Counted from the stretch's first letter, positions 24,485 to 33,782 are shown. The stretch is DNA of 64,000 nt from JAJTFW01 sp046330075 (GCA_046330075.1 JAXLTL010000003.1:1-64000); one strand, 5' to 3'. The notes: generated by a model from the sequence alone, not told the origin. Translations and numbers: made by a program.

Positions 24485-27424
24485 ATGTTTAATTCTCTCA
24501 CTCCGGTCATTTTGATAGCGTCAGCAGGCAGTATCGTCGCGCTGTTGCTGATCATTTGGCTGCTGATGAGAAAATCGAAGCGTTCAACGGACCAGGACCA
24601 ATCACTTGTTTCCCTCTTTGAACAACAACCAGAAGCATGGGTCATCCTCGACGGAATACAGCTGAAAGCATTGAAGGCAAATCAGAAAGCGATGAACCTG
24701 TTTGGGGTATATCGTGAGCAGTTTTTGTCAAAGCTTCAGTTTTCGACTTTGTTCGAGGAGGATCTTGGTGACGATGAAGTGCAGCTTTTGCTCAATGCCG
24801 TCGACAACAACACCTTTCAGAACAAACTGCTCACCTGCAGAAGCATCAATGGACGGACATTTAAAGTCAGCGTAAGCATCTCCCGTGTTCACCAGGGAAA
24901 TCTCTTTTGCCGTTTTGCCGAACCGCTGGAACAGGCTGTTCCGGTTGTTTCGCTTCCGGCAGCAGCAGATACATCGGAGCCCGTTGCTACCGTCCAAACC
25001 GAAACTGCACCTGTTGATGAGCTTCCAAAAAATGAAGCACCGGAACCACCGGTATCTACCGAAATTCCGGTATTGAAGCAGGAGACTGCACCTGCCCCCG
25101 GAGCGATCATGGCAGCTGCTGCGGATGCGGTAGCTGTAGTAGGATTTGATCAGAAAATAATTGAAGTAAATCCTGCTTTTGCCGCACTCACCGGCTATGA
25201 AACCGGAGAGCTGAAATCGCTGGGCATTGATCATATCATACATCCCGGTGATGCATTGCTGCACGAAACATGGTTTGCAGAGCTGAGCGACGGAAAATAT
25301 CGGGTCTCGCGTACGGAACGCAGAATACTCCGCAAGGACGGAAAACCGGCACAACTTGAATTGTTGGGAGCCAGTTTGCCATCCCGGCAATCCGTGATCA
25401 TTACGGCAGTGGACAACAGCAAACTCCGCGAATCACAGTTACAGCTGATGCGGAACAGGGAGAATCTGCTGGCTCTCGTTGAAAATACGGGAGAGTCGAT
25501 TTTTTCAGTAGATGCACTCAGCCGGATAACGGTGATGAATCACCGTTATCGTGAATTCTTCAGAGCACGTTTTGGCGTGACACTTGAAGAAGGGATGAAT
25601 TTTGAAGAGCAACTGGCAGCGGATGACCGTAAAGTCTGGAAAGAACGTTTCCGCAGCGTGTTGCAAGGACATACCGAAAGCTATCGGGAAGAAATGACCG
25701 GAATCGACGGGAAACGAAATGTGTTCGAGGTGTTACTGTATCCGGTACGTGATGAAGAAGGGCTCATCACCGGAGTTACTTATGCCGGACGCGACATCAC
25801 CACCAGAATTGAACAGGAAGAAGAGCTCAGAGAGGCGAAGGAAAAAGCGGAGCAGGCCACACGCGCCAAATCGGAATTTTTAGCCGTTATGAGTCATGAA
25901 ATACGTACGCCGCTCAATGGCCTGATCGGAATTTCGGAGTTGCTCAACAGCACGGCACTCGACAACCAGCAGAAAGAATACCTCGATATTATCCGCCTCA
26001 GCGGGGAAGCACTGTTGCAGGTGATCAGTGATATCCTCGACTTTTCGAAGCTGGAGGCCAATAAGATGCAACTGGAATATGTGCCATTTCATCTTGCAGA
26101 TGCGATCACCGAAACGCTCACGATTCTGTCTGGCCGGGCGAAAGAGAAAAATCTGGAGCTCACCTCCGGGTTGGGAGAAGATGTTCCGTCCGTTGTTATT
26201 GGAGATAAAGCGCGCATCCGGCAAATACTCATGAACCTTGTAGGGAACGCTATTAAGTTTACTGAGAAAGGAAGCGTAGATGTCAGTGTTAAGCTCAATA
26301 AGAATCACCTGGCTGAGATAGAGCTCGAATTCTGTGTAAGAGATACCGGTGTGGGCATTGATCCCGCTCAGGCTGAACAACTCTTTACGGCATTTACACA
26401 AGCCGATCCATCCACCTACAGAAAGTACGGCGGCACTGGCCTCGGTCTGACCATCTGTAAGACCCTGGTGAATCTGATGGGAGGAAAGATATGGGTGGAA
26501 AGTAAAGTAGGAGAGGGAAGTTCATTCTACTTTACGCTCATGGTGATGGAAACCCGCCAGGAACCGGTGGTGACCACCCCTGCTGTCAAAGAGGACAAAC
26601 AAACAGCCCATTCAAAAGATGGAAAACCCCGACAGCTCTCGGTGGAGTTTCCCATGAAAATACTACTCGCCGAAGACAATGATATCAATCGTTTGCTGGC
26701 GGGTAAACTGTTTGAACGTCTGGGGTATACTATTCATGCCGTTGCAAACGGAAAAGAAGCTTTTGATGCATTGAAACTTGAAGCGTTTGATATCGTATTT
26801 ATGGATGTGCAGATGCCGGAATGGGACGGACTTGAAGCTACGAAACAGATTCGTGAAGCCCAGCTACCCGGTGGTCAGCCAGTAATTATCTCTATGACGG
26901 CTTTCGCAGGACAGGACGACAAAGAAGCCTGCCGCGATGCCGGAATGGACGATTACATTTCGAAACCCATTACACTCGATGACATTGAATCGATGTTGCG
27001 AAAATGGGCCGGCAAAGAACATTCAGACATGAAAAATCCGAAATCAGCTTCCTCAGAAAAAGGAATTTCAGAAGCCCTGCTCGATCAGAATTCAATTCAG
27101 CGCTTAATGGATATCGGGCGGCAAACAGATCCCGGATTCCTGCAACAGGTACTGGATATGTTCATGAAGCAGGCACCGGCTGATATCGAAGAAATCAGAA
27201 AGGCACTTGAAGCCGGTGATTTCACGGCCTTGTGGAAAATTGCACATAAACTGAAAGGAACCAGCCTTAATATCGGTGCCTTGCGTTTATCGTCCGTTTG
27301 CAGGGAAATTGAAAGAAAAGGACGCAACCTTGAAACCACAGGCATGTACGGCCTGGTCATGCAGCTCGAAACAGATTACCGGTCAACGATTGCTGAACTT
27401 AAAAATCTGTTCCAGTATAACTAA
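24485..27424 (+). CDS. Hybrid sensor histidine kinase with receiver and HPt domains
   Basis: 979 residues. One N-terminal membrane segment (about 8-28) is followed by a PAS-like domain (about 42-135), a Pro/Glu/Ala-rich linker (about 150-205), a PAS/PAC unit (about 205-320) and a third PAS (about 325-440). HisKA contains the phospho-acceptor His471 in MSHEIRTPLN. The ATPase domain has N-box NLVGNAIKFTEKG, DTGVGID and YGGTGLGLTICK. The receiver has Asp774 in FMDVQMP and the HPt domain His921 in AHKLKG. This is a complete phosphorelay in one chain, like BarA/ArcB. No output response regulator gene is adjacent, so its partner is encoded elsewhere. The signal sensed is unknown. Confidence 0.95.
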   Translation: MFNSLTPVILIASAGSIVALLLIIWLLMRKSKRSTDQDQSLVSLFEQQPEAWVILDGIQLKALKANQKAMNLFGVYREQFLSKLQFSTLFEEDLGDDEVQLLLNAVDNNTFQNKLLTCRSINGRTFKVSVSISRVHQGNLFCRFAEPLEQAVPVVSLPAAADTSEPVATVQTETAPVDELPKNEAPEPPVSTEIPVLKQETAPAPGAIMAAAADAVAVVGFDQKIIEVNPAFAALTGYETGELKSLGIDHIIHPGDALLHETWFAELSDGKYRVSRTERRILRKDGKPAQLELLGASLPSRQSVIITAVDNSKLRESQLQLMRNRENLLALVENTGESIFSVDALSRITVMNHRYREFFRARFGVTLEEGMNFEEQLAADDRKVWKERFRSVLQGHTESYREEMTGIDGKRNVFEVLLYPVRDEEGLITGVTYAGRDITTRIEQEEELREAKEKAEQATRAKSEFLAVMSHEIRTPLNGLIGISELLNSTALDNQQKEYLDIIRLSGEALLQVISDILDFSKLEANKMQLEYVPFHLADAITETLTILSGRAKEKNLELTSGLGEDVPSVVIGDKARIRQILMNLVGNAIKFTEKGSVDVSVKLNKNHLAEIELEFCVRDTGVGIDPAQAEQLFTAFTQADPSTYRKYGGTGLGLTICKTLVNLMGGKIWVESKVGEGSSFYFTLMVMETRQEPVVTTPAVKEDKQTAHSKDGKPRQLSVEFPMKILLAEDNDINRLLAGKLFERLGYTIHAVANGKEAFDALKLEAFDIVFMDVQMPEWDGLEATKQIREAQLPGGQPVIISMTAFAGQDDKEACRDAGMDDYISKPITLDDIESMLRKWAGKEHSDMKNPKSASSEKGISEALLDQNSIQRLMDIGRQTDPGFLQQVLDMFMKQAPADIEEIRKALEAGDFTALWKIAHKLKGTSLNIGALRLSSVCREIERKGRNLETTGMYGLVMQLETDYRSTIAELKNLFQYN

Positions 27425-27496
27425 TTAATTGATAATCAGTAATTAGTTGTTGGGAAATGATCTTTCTGCACCTCTAAATTAATTTTATACCAACAC

Positions 27497-27526
27497 TTGA
27501 TAAATAGAAAACTCTGTTTATCTTTG
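27497..27526 (+). promoter_or_regulatory. Promoter of rpsU
   Basis: TTG at 27497-27499, a 19-bp spacer, then TATCTTTG at 27519-27526: a textbook Bacteroidota promoter, 22 bp upstream of the rpsU ATG. Confidence 0.8.
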
Positions 27527-27548
27527 CACTCCAAATCACAAGAACGAC

Positions 27549-27746
27549 ATGATTATTGTTCCTATTAAAGAAAACGAAACCATCGACAAGGCTCTCAAGA
27601 AGTACAAAAAGAAATTTGAGAAAACCGGTACCGTTAAGCAATTGCGCGCACGTCAGGCTTTTGAAAAACCTTCGGTGACTCGTCGTACAGAAATTAAAAA
27701 GGCGGTCTATAAAAACCATCTGCAGCTGCAGGCGGTTCAGGCTTAA
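27549..27746 (+). CDS. rpsU: 30S ribosomal protein S21
   Basis: 65 residues, basic, with S21 features: MIIVPIKENETIDKALKKYK and a REF-like helix with RRTEIKKAVYKNH. It is a late-assembling small-subunit protein near the anti-Shine-Dalgarno region of 16S rRNA. It opens the rpsU-xerC-hpf cluster that precedes the tuf operon in many Bacteroidota, and has its own promoter and terminator. Confidence 0.96.
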   Translation: MIIVPIKENETIDKALKKYKKKFEKTGTVKQLRARQAFEKPSVTRRTEIKKAVYKNHLQLQAVQA

Positions 27747-27770
27747 TTGTTTGTAGACCTTCAGGATATG

Positions 27771-27803
27771 AATCCGGGCTCTTTCAGAGTCCGGATTTTT
27801 TAT
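27771..27803 (+). terminator. Terminator of rpsU
   Basis: AATCCGG (27771-27777) pairs with CCGGATT (27791-27797), with a further four pairs including one wobble, then a T-run. Confidence 0.88.
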
Positions 27804-27908
27804 TTGGTGCCCGTTCATCAGGCATGAAAATCTGCCATTCATCAGATATTTTAACACTTGGTGCTGATATTTCCCGTTTTCTGTTTGGGGTTCGGCAGAT
27901 GTTGGTAT

Positions 27909-27916
27909 TATCTTTA
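27909..27916 (+). promoter_or_regulatory. Near-consensus -7 element of xerC
   Basis: TATCTTTA, one mismatch from TAnnTTTG, 36 bp before the xerC ATG. It lies after the rpsU terminator, so xerC-hpf probably has its own start. Confidence 0.4.
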
Positions 27917-27952
27917 TCCTGTCCACCGGACCTTTTTTGACGAAACAGCGAT

Positions 27953-28855
27953 ATGGTGCAAAACGACAGAGAGCGGTTTATTGAATACCTCAGGTTTGAA
28001 AAGCGAAGTTCGGCGCATACCGTTATTGCATACGAAACCGATTTGATTCAATTTGCTGATTTTCTGGCTACACAATATCAGTCTACTGATCTTACCGAAG
28101 CTTCCCACATGATGATCCGTTCGTGGATTGTGGCCATGATGGAAGAGGGGATGGACCCCAGATCGGTAAACCGGAAAATCACTACGCTGCGCACCTTTTA
28201 CAGATACATGGTACGAACAGGGAAGATGCAGCGGAGTCCGATGTTAAAAGTGCAGGCACCAAAAACGAAGAAGAAACTTCCCGAGTATATCGACGAAAAG
28301 AAAATGGATCTTCTCCTTTCACCGGAATCACTGGATGTAAATGATTTTGAGGTTTTCAGAAATTTTCTGGTGGTTGATTTCTTTTACCGTACCGGAGTCC
28401 GTTTATCCGAACTTATCCAGCTGAAAACCACAGACGTGAATCTCTACAATCTGACCATCACGGTACTTGGAAAACGGAATAAAGTCAGACAGATTCCCAT
28501 CACGCTGGCATTCAAAAGTCTGCTGGAAGAGTATCTTTCCATTCGGAAGAAAACCATGCAGGAAACAGGGACAGATCATTTGTATTTCTTCCTCGATAAC
28601 AAGGGTAACCAAATGAGTCCGGGGTTCGTTTACCAACTTGTGAAATCAAGTATCAGTAAGGTTTCTACCGGTAAAAAAAGGAGTCCGCACGTACTCCGGC
28701 ATAGCTTTGCCACCGCTATGTTAAACCACGGTGCAGACATCAATGCAATCAAAGAATTACTAGGCCACAGCAGTCTTGCAGCCACTCAGGTATATACCCA
28801 CAATTCCATTGAGAAACTGAAGGAGATCTACAAGCAGGCCTTCCCCAAAGCATAA
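27953..28855 (+). CDS. xerC: Tyrosine recombinase XerC/XerD
   Basis: 300 residues, standard for Xer proteins. An N-terminal SAM-like DNA-binding domain (about 5-90) precedes the catalytic domain. Catalytic residues are visible: Arg150 in GVRLSELIQL, His246 and Arg249 in PHVLRHSFATAM, His272 in LLGHSSLAATQ and the nucleophile Tyr281 in QVYTH. The protein resolves chromosome dimers at dif. It is followed 20 bp later by hpf, and the pair forms a likely operon. XerC and XerD cannot be told apart without comparison, so the symbol is by context. No integron, prophage or att site is nearby, which supports the housekeeping role. Confidence 0.93.
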   Translation: MVQNDRERFIEYLRFEKRSSAHTVIAYETDLIQFADFLATQYQSTDLTEASHMMIRSWIVAMMEEGMDPRSVNRKITTLRTFYRYMVRTGKMQRSPMLKVQAPKTKKKLPEYIDEKKMDLLLSPESLDVNDFEVFRNFLVVDFFYRTGVRLSELIQLKTTDVNLYNLTITVLGKRNKVRQIPITLAFKSLLEEYLSIRKKTMQETGTDHLYFFLDNKGNQMSPGFVYQLVKSSISKVSTGKKRSPHVLRHSFATAMLNHGADINAIKELLGHSSLAATQVYTHNSIEKLKEIYKQAFPKA

Positions 28856-28875
28856 CACTTTAAAACTATATAACT

Positions 28876-29175
28876 ATGAAAGTGAAAGTTCAATCCATCC
28901 ACTTCGATGCCGACCACAAGCTGATTGCCTTTGTTGAAGATAAAGTGGATAAGCTGACGCAGTTTTACGAGTCGATTATCGACAGTGAAGTGTACCTGCG
29001 CCTCGATAAATCGGACGCCAAGGAAAACAAAATTGCCGAGATAAAAATTTCAACGCCCGGTAAAACTTTATTTGCCCGTGAGCAATGTAAAACATTCGAA
29101 GAAGCGACGGACAGCGCAGTAGAAGCGTTGCGCCGCCAGATTACGAAGCATAAAGAAAAACAACGCGGTGACTGA
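28876..29175 (+). CDS. hpf: Ribosome hibernation-promoting factor, short form
   Basis: 99 residues (MKVKVQSIHFDADHKLIAFV start), the beta-alpha-beta-beta-beta-alpha fold of HPF/RaiA. The length matches short HPF, which lacks the C-terminal dimerisation domain. It binds the small subunit in the stationary phase and inactivates ribosomes. Its 20-bp gap from xerC indicates co-transcription. It ends with the EALRRQITKHKEKQRGD basic tail and is followed by a terminator. Confidence 0.93.
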   Translation: MKVKVQSIHFDADHKLIAFVEDKVDKLTQFYESIIDSEVYLRLDKSDAKENKIAEIKISTPGKTLFAREQCKTFEEATDSAVEALRRQITKHKEKQRGD

Positions 29176-29194
29176 TTTCCGCTGATGCAGCATC

Positions 29195-29233
29195 AACAAC
29201 CCGGGCTCCTGATATGGTCCGGGTTGTTCATTT
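29195..29233 (+). terminator. Terminator of xerC-hpf
   Basis: AACAACCCGG (29195-29204) pairs with CCGGGTTGTT (29219-29228) over a 14-nt loop, followed by CATTTTAG, a modest U-tract. Confidence 0.75.
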
Positions 29234-29434
29234 TAGTACGTTTCTCTACGGAAAAGCAATCCAGGTCATTTGTGAAAGCAAGGCGGCTGATGCCGGTATC
29301 ATAAGTGTAAATCCCTGTTGTTGAAATTGATCTCCTGAGTTCCGATGCCGAAGCCGGGGTTGTAAAGGCAGAATTATTGGCGAATGACAGTTCTTTCAGA
29401 AAGATTTATTTTATTTGTTGAAAGAATCAACAAC

Positions 29435-31450
29435 ATGATGAAACGTATTACTACAGCATTCCTGCTTCTGTTTAGCGGAAGCCTGATGGCCCAACAGGTA
29501 AATGAAGTGGCCCCGATGCATAAGCCTGTCGGAACCTCCCTTTCCTTATATGCCGGATCAAATCTCAAAGGACCTGGTGTTACACCAAGCCCAACTGCAC
29601 TTTGGGACATTCAGAGTTTTTATGCTCTGGACACAATTTGTTCAACCGCCGGCGGGTTTGCTGGTCTCTGCTGGACAGGCACCGAATGGTGGGTGTCACA
29701 ATGGAACAAAGACTCACTTTATACGCTCGACATCAACGGTAATCTGCTGTCGGCATTCAAAGTAACCGGAGTCGGTGCAGCATCGTCAGGCGTGAGGAGC
29801 ATGACCTTTGACGGAACAACTCTCTACGCTGCCGATAACACTTCCACCATCAAGAAGATTAATCCTGCAACGAAAACGCTCATTGGTACCATCAATATCA
29901 GCTCTGCAGGTTTCAATGCACGTTCGATTACCTACAGCCAGGCCATCAACGGGGGTGCTGGCGGATTTTACATGAGCAACTTCGGAACCGACATCGTTGA
30001 GATCAGTCTCACCGGAACGGTTTTAAGTGCTATTCCGCTCGCAACGCATACCCTTTCAGCGATCTATGGTCTTGCCTATGATAATCTGAGCCCGGGTGGA
30101 CCATATCTCTGGGGATTTGATCAGACTTCATCAGCCCAGGATGCCAATCTGGTTCGTTTATCACTTCCCTCAGGAGCTCCAACCGCCATTCTACACAATG
30201 TAAACGCTGATATTGGTGTACAAACCAACGTAGGTATTGCAGGTGGTGTAACCGTAACGGATTCTTATGTTCCCGGACACTTCACCATTGCCGGTGTAAG
30301 TCAGGGTACGCTGGATATTTTCTTTGCATACGAGCTCGATTCATCCAGTGCGGTAAACAACGACATTGCACTTTCTTTTGTTGATTTTACTCCCATGAAC
30401 ACTATCATTCCTGATGAACACATCCTTCCGGTTAGTTTTCCTGTGGAGGTAGAAAATGTGGGCGGATCCACGCTTACTACAGTTACTGCAACAGTAACGG
30501 CTGCACAGAATGGAAGTAACATCGCCACATTCACAGGTTCAACCAGCAACGTTGCACCATCTGCTACAGCTTCCATCATCACTACCGGAACGCTTACACC
30601 TTCGGGTCAGGGAACATATGACATCTCGGCAATTCTATCGCTTACCGGACAAACCGACAGCGACCCCACCAATGATTCAACATCATTTTCGATCACCGTA
30701 AGTGACACAACCTTTGCGATTGACAATGGCCAGATCACCGGATCATTGGGTATTGGCAACGGATCAGGTGGCACATTGGGTCAGCTTTTCAGCCTAAATG
30801 TAAATGATGTAATCACCACTGTAACCATTGCGCTCAACGGTCCTACCAGTGGCGATTCAACACGTGTGGTGGTATATGACTTCAATGGCACTCCCAACCT
30901 GATGTTAGGTGCATCTGATTACTATGTATTCACCGATGCCGACACCAATGGTATTGTAATGGATATGGTAGTAAAAAACATGGCAGGTAACCCATTGGCA
31001 TTAACGGCTGGAACTTATTTCTTCGGAGTAGAAGAGATAGGTGCCAACATCACGTTAGCCACCTCTGAATTCAACTGGCGTCCTGCCATCACCTGGGTAA
31101 CATTCACCAACCAGCCATGGGCACCAAACGAAGATTTCGGGTTCAACCGTGTGTATGTACTTCGTCCGAACACCGGCAACAGCATTACTTCCATTCTCGA
31201 AGTTCCTTCTGTTAAGAACATTGAAGTATATCCAAACCCTGCCACTTCGGAAGTATATTTCCGTTTAGAAAAAGGCATTGTATCATTCGATATAATGGAT
31301 GTACGCGGAGCGGTTGTACGTCATGCTCAGTTTGAGATGCCGGCAAAGGATGGTCAGGTAACGCTGGCCGGATTACCTGCAGGAGTCTATCAGGTACGTG
31401 CCCGCGACCTCAATGGTGTGGCCTATGTTTCCCGCCTTGTAAAACAATAA
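29435..31450 (+). CDS. Secreted propeller/CARDB-like T9SS cargo protein
   Basis: 671 residues from the ATG at 29435 (MMKRITTAFLLLFSGSLMAQ signal peptide); the frame extends upstream to 29384 but adds a non-signal leader. Residues of about 60-310 contain repeating short motifs (FAGLCWTGTEWW, SMTFDGTTLYAAD, YGLAYDNLSPGG) suggestive of a beta-propeller. Residues of about 320-425 look like a CARDB/adhesion Ig-fold domain (LPVSFPVEVENVGGSTLTTV). A further beta-sandwich follows, and the C-terminus is a type A T9SS sorting domain (VYPNPATSEVYFRL through LPAGVYQVRA). Function unknown. It sits between the hpf terminator and the tRNA-tuf promoter, with its own terminator. Confidence 0.87.
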   Translation: MMKRITTAFLLLFSGSLMAQQVNEVAPMHKPVGTSLSLYAGSNLKGPGVTPSPTALWDIQSFYALDTICSTAGGFAGLCWTGTEWWVSQWNKDSLYTLDINGNLLSAFKVTGVGAASSGVRSMTFDGTTLYAADNTSTIKKINPATKTLIGTINISSAGFNARSITYSQAINGGAGGFYMSNFGTDIVEISLTGTVLSAIPLATHTLSAIYGLAYDNLSPGGPYLWGFDQTSSAQDANLVRLSLPSGAPTAILHNVNADIGVQTNVGIAGGVTVTDSYVPGHFTIAGVSQGTLDIFFAYELDSSSAVNNDIALSFVDFTPMNTIIPDEHILPVSFPVEVENVGGSTLTTVTATVTAAQNGSNIATFTGSTSNVAPSATASIITTGTLTPSGQGTYDISAILSLTGQTDSDPTNDSTSFSITVSDTTFAIDNGQITGSLGIGNGSGGTLGQLFSLNVNDVITTVTIALNGPTSGDSTRVVVYDFNGTPNLMLGASDYYVFTDADTNGIVMDMVVKNMAGNPLALTAGTYFFGVEEIGANITLATSEFNWRPAITWVTFTNQPWAPNEDFGFNRVYVLRPNTGNSITSILEVPSVKNIEVYPNPATSEVYFRLEKGIVSFDIMDVRGAVVRHAQFEMPAKDGQVTLAGLPAGVYQVRARDLNGVAYVSRLVKQ

Positions 31451-31466
31451 TAAATCAAACACTGCT

Positions 31467-31505
31467 CAGACGGCTTCCGGTAAACCCGGGAGCCGTCTGT
31501 TTTTT
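31467..31505 (+). terminator. Terminator of the secreted protein gene
   Basis: CAGACGGCT (31467-31475) pairs with AGCCGTCTG (31491-31499), then six T residues. Inner CCGG/CCGG bases can extend the stem. Confidence 0.9.
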
Positions 31506-31615
31506 AAATTGTTGAAAATCAATAACTATCAAATGTTGTTTTTTACCTATGCAGGATCAAAGCCGGGGGTGAAGAAATGGCGGGCGATTTTTTTAAAAAA
31601 AATCAGGTTACCTGC

Positions 31616-31645
31616 TTGTTTGGAAGAAACAATTCACTAAATTTG
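31616..31645 (+). promoter_or_regulatory. Promoter of the tRNA-tuf operon
   Basis: TTG at 31616-31618, a 19-bp spacer, then TAAATTTG at 31638-31645, 43 bp before the first tRNA. Both elements are exact; the spacing equals that of the rpsU promoter. Confidence 0.8.
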
Positions 31646-31688
31646 CAGTCCCATTTTGGGGAGTATCTCGTAGTTCCTTGAAATACAA

Positions 31689-31762
31689 GCCGATGTAGCT
31701 CAGATGGCCAGAGCTACTGATTTGTAATCAGTGGGTCGGGGGTTCGAATCCCTCCATCGGCT
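31689..31762 (+). tRNA. trnT: tRNA-Thr (TGT)
   Basis: GCCGATG pairs with CATCGGC in the acceptor stem. The anticodon loop TTTGTAA gives anticodon TGT. The T-loop GTTCGAATC is present. CCA is not encoded. Confidence 0.95.
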
Positions 31763-31827
31763 CAAAATAATTCCGGGTGGTTGCACGCTACTCCGGTGAG
31801 ATACCGGAAGCGGTATCGGAAGATACT

Positions 31828-31910
31828 GGGGAGATAGCCAAGTGGCCAACGGCAACAGACTGTAAATCTGTCCTCTTCGGAGTTCGAAGGTTCGAATCCT
31901 TCTCTCCCCA
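31828..31910 (+). tRNA. trnY: tRNA-Tyr (GTA)
   Basis: An 83-nt class II tRNA with acceptor stem GGGGAGA/TCTCCCC, anticodon loop CTGTAAA (GTA) and a long variable arm. The discriminator is A and CCA is not encoded. Confidence 0.95.
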
Positions 31911-31976
31911 CAATATACTCTTTGACCGAAGCCGGGCCTTGGTAAAACGGGGTTCAGGCGACGGGAAGAGAGATTA

Positions 31977-32049
31977 GCGGAAGTAGCTCATTTGGTAGAG
32001 CATCAGCCTTCCAAGCTGAGGGTAGCGAGTTCGAGCCTCGTCTTCCGCT
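31977..32049 (+). tRNA. trnG: tRNA-Gly (TCC)
   Basis: Acceptor stem GCGGAAG/CTTCCGC, anticodon loop CTTCCAA (TCC), T-loop GTTCGAGCC. CCA is not encoded. Confidence 0.95.
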
Positions 32050-32189
32050 CAAGAGTGAAAGAGTGTAGTACCTTGACAAAGGAGCAGGTGAGCGGGCAAC
32101 TACTCAACTGGGCGGCAAGAGCTACAAAGCGGGAATCAATCGAATACGGGAGTATGCCGTATCGGTTGTTTCTGTCATTCGGAAACATT

Positions 32190-32262
32190 GCCAATGTAGC
32201 TCAGTCGGTAGAGCACATCCATGGTAAGGATGAGGTCACCAGTTCGATCCTGGTCATTGGCT
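32190..32262 (+). tRNA. trnT: tRNA-Thr (GGT)
   Basis: Acceptor stem GCCAATG/CATTGGC, anticodon loop ATGGTAA (GGT), T-loop GTTCGATCC. It complements the TGT-anticodon tRNA-Thr at the head of the cluster and lies 50 bp before tuf. Confidence 0.95.
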
Positions 32263-32312
32263 CAACGAGAAACAAACGAACAGTAAATAAATAAAATTAA
32301 CACCTTCATACA

Positions 32313-33500
32313 ATGGCTAAAGAGAAATTTGATCGTTCCAAGCCGCACGTAAACATTGGAACTATTGGTCACGTTGACCACGGTAAGACCACTCTTACTG
32401 CTGCAATCACTAACGTTCTTTCACAGCAGGGTTTGGCGGAGAAAAGAGATTTCTCCTCCATTGACAATGCTCCTGAAGAAAAAGAGCGTGGTATCACTAT
32501 CAACACTGCTCACGTAGAGTATCAGACGGCGAACCGTCACTATGCTCACGTTGACTGTCCGGGTCACGCTGACTATGTAAAGAACATGGTTACAGGTGCT
32601 GCTCAGATGGATGGCGCGATCCTCGTAGTTGCTGCTACTGATGGTCCGATGCCACAAACCCGCGAGCACATCCTTCTCGCACGTCAGGTAGGTGTTCCTA
32701 AAATCGTGGTGTTCATGAACAAAGTTGACGCAGTAGATGATCCTGAGCTGCTCGACCTCGTTGAAATGGAGATCCGCGAACTTCTTTCATTCTACGAATA
32801 CGATGGTGACAACACACCAATCATCCGTGGTTCTGCCCTTGGTGGATTGAACCTGGATGGTAACTGGGTTCCAAAAATCATGGAACTGATGGATGCTGTT
32901 GACGCATATATCCCACTTCCTCCGCGTGAAGTTGACAAGCCTTTCCTGATGCCAATCGAAGACGTATTCTCGATCACAGGTCGTGGTACTGTTGCTACAG
33001 GCCGTATCGAGCGTGGCGTTATCAACTCAAACGATTCAGTTGAGATCATCGGTATGCAGGACGAGAAACTCACTTCAACTGTTACCGGTGTAGAGATGTT
33101 CCGTAAGATCCTTGACCGGGGTGAAGCTGGTGACAACGTAGGTCTTCTCCTCCGTGGTATTGAGAAAACGGATATCCGTCGTGGTATGGTAATCGCTAAA
33201 CCCGGTTCCATCACTCCGCATAAAAAGTTCAAAGCTGAGATCTACGTTCTGAAGAAAGAAGAAGGTGGTCGTCACACTCCGTTCCACCAGAAATACCGTC
33301 CTCAGTTCTACTTCCGTACAACTGACGTAACCGGTGAAATCACTCTTTCTGACGGTCGTGAAATGGTAATGCCTGGTGATAACGTAACCATCACTGTTGA
33401 GCTGATCCAGCCGATCGCTATGGATAAAGGTCTCCGTTTCGCGATCCGCGAAGGTGGCCGTACCGTAGGTGCAGGTCAGGTAACTGAAATCCTCGACTAA
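32313..33500 (+). CDS. tuf: Elongation factor Tu
   Basis: 395 residues, the standard length. The GTPase motifs are intact: GHVDHGKT (P-loop), DCPGHADY (switch II) and NKVD. Domains 2 and 3 follow from about residue 210. It carries aminoacyl-tRNA to the ribosome. It lies in one transcription unit with four upstream tRNAs and downstream tRNA-Trp, secE and nusG. The start is preceded by an A-rich leader (ACAATG context shared by secE, rplK and rplL) with no Shine-Dalgarno sequence. Codon use is strongly biased, as expected for a highly expressed gene. Confidence 0.99.
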   Translation: MAKEKFDRSKPHVNIGTIGHVDHGKTTLTAAITNVLSQQGLAEKRDFSSIDNAPEEKERGITINTAHVEYQTANRHYAHVDCPGHADYVKNMVTGAAQMDGAILVVAATDGPMPQTREHILLARQVGVPKIVVFMNKVDAVDDPELLDLVEMEIRELLSFYEYDGDNTPIIRGSALGGLNLDGNWVPKIMELMDAVDAYIPLPPREVDKPFLMPIEDVFSITGRGTVATGRIERGVINSNDSVEIIGMQDEKLTSTVTGVEMFRKILDRGEAGDNVGLLLRGIEKTDIRRGMVIAKPGSITPHKKFKAEIYVLKKEEGGRHTPFHQKYRPQFYFRTTDVTGEITLSDGREMVMPGDNVTITVELIQPIAMDKGLRFAIREGGRTVGAGQVTEILD

Positions 33501-33513
33501 TTCGAGCGCAAAT

Positions 33514-33557
33514 AAACAGGTGTTCGTCCCGGCCTGACGGTTGGGACGCACCTGTTT
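33514..33557 (+). other. Hairpin in the tuf-tRNA-Trp spacer
   Basis: AAACAGGTG (33514-33522) pairs with CACCTGTTT (33549-33557) and, inside a 2-nt bulge on one side, CGTCCC pairs with GGGACG. No T-run follows, so it is more likely an mRNA 3'-end stabiliser or partial terminator than a full terminator. Confidence 0.6.
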
Positions 33558-33709
33558 AATAGAAGTAAGCAGTTTGAGGTGAATCACGCTCCGCGAGCGG
33601 GATAAAAGTTAAGATTAAAGTTCAAGGTTGTAGCCAGTAAAATTTCAGATTTTATGGAGATCATAAAACTGAAAACTGTCAACTGAGAACTGAACACTGA
33701 AAACTGAAT

Positions 33710-33782
33710 ACGGGTGTAGCTCAATTGGTAGAGTAGCGGTCTCCAAAACCGTTGGCTGGGAGTTCGAGTCTCTCCACCCGTG
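33710..33782 (+). tRNA. trnW: tRNA-Trp (CCA)
   Basis: Acceptor stem ACGGGTG/CACCCGT, anticodon loop CTCCAAA (CCA), discriminator G. Its place between tuf and secE is the conserved bacterial arrangement. Confidence 0.96.

Noticed and set aside
24728..25390. 220-residue minus-strand frame inside the histidine kinase
   Set aside because: Antisense shadow of the kinase PAS region; no family features.
27953..28855. XerC-like gene as phage or integron integrase
   Set aside because: Sits in the conserved rpsU-hpf context with no cassette, att repeat or phage gene nearby.
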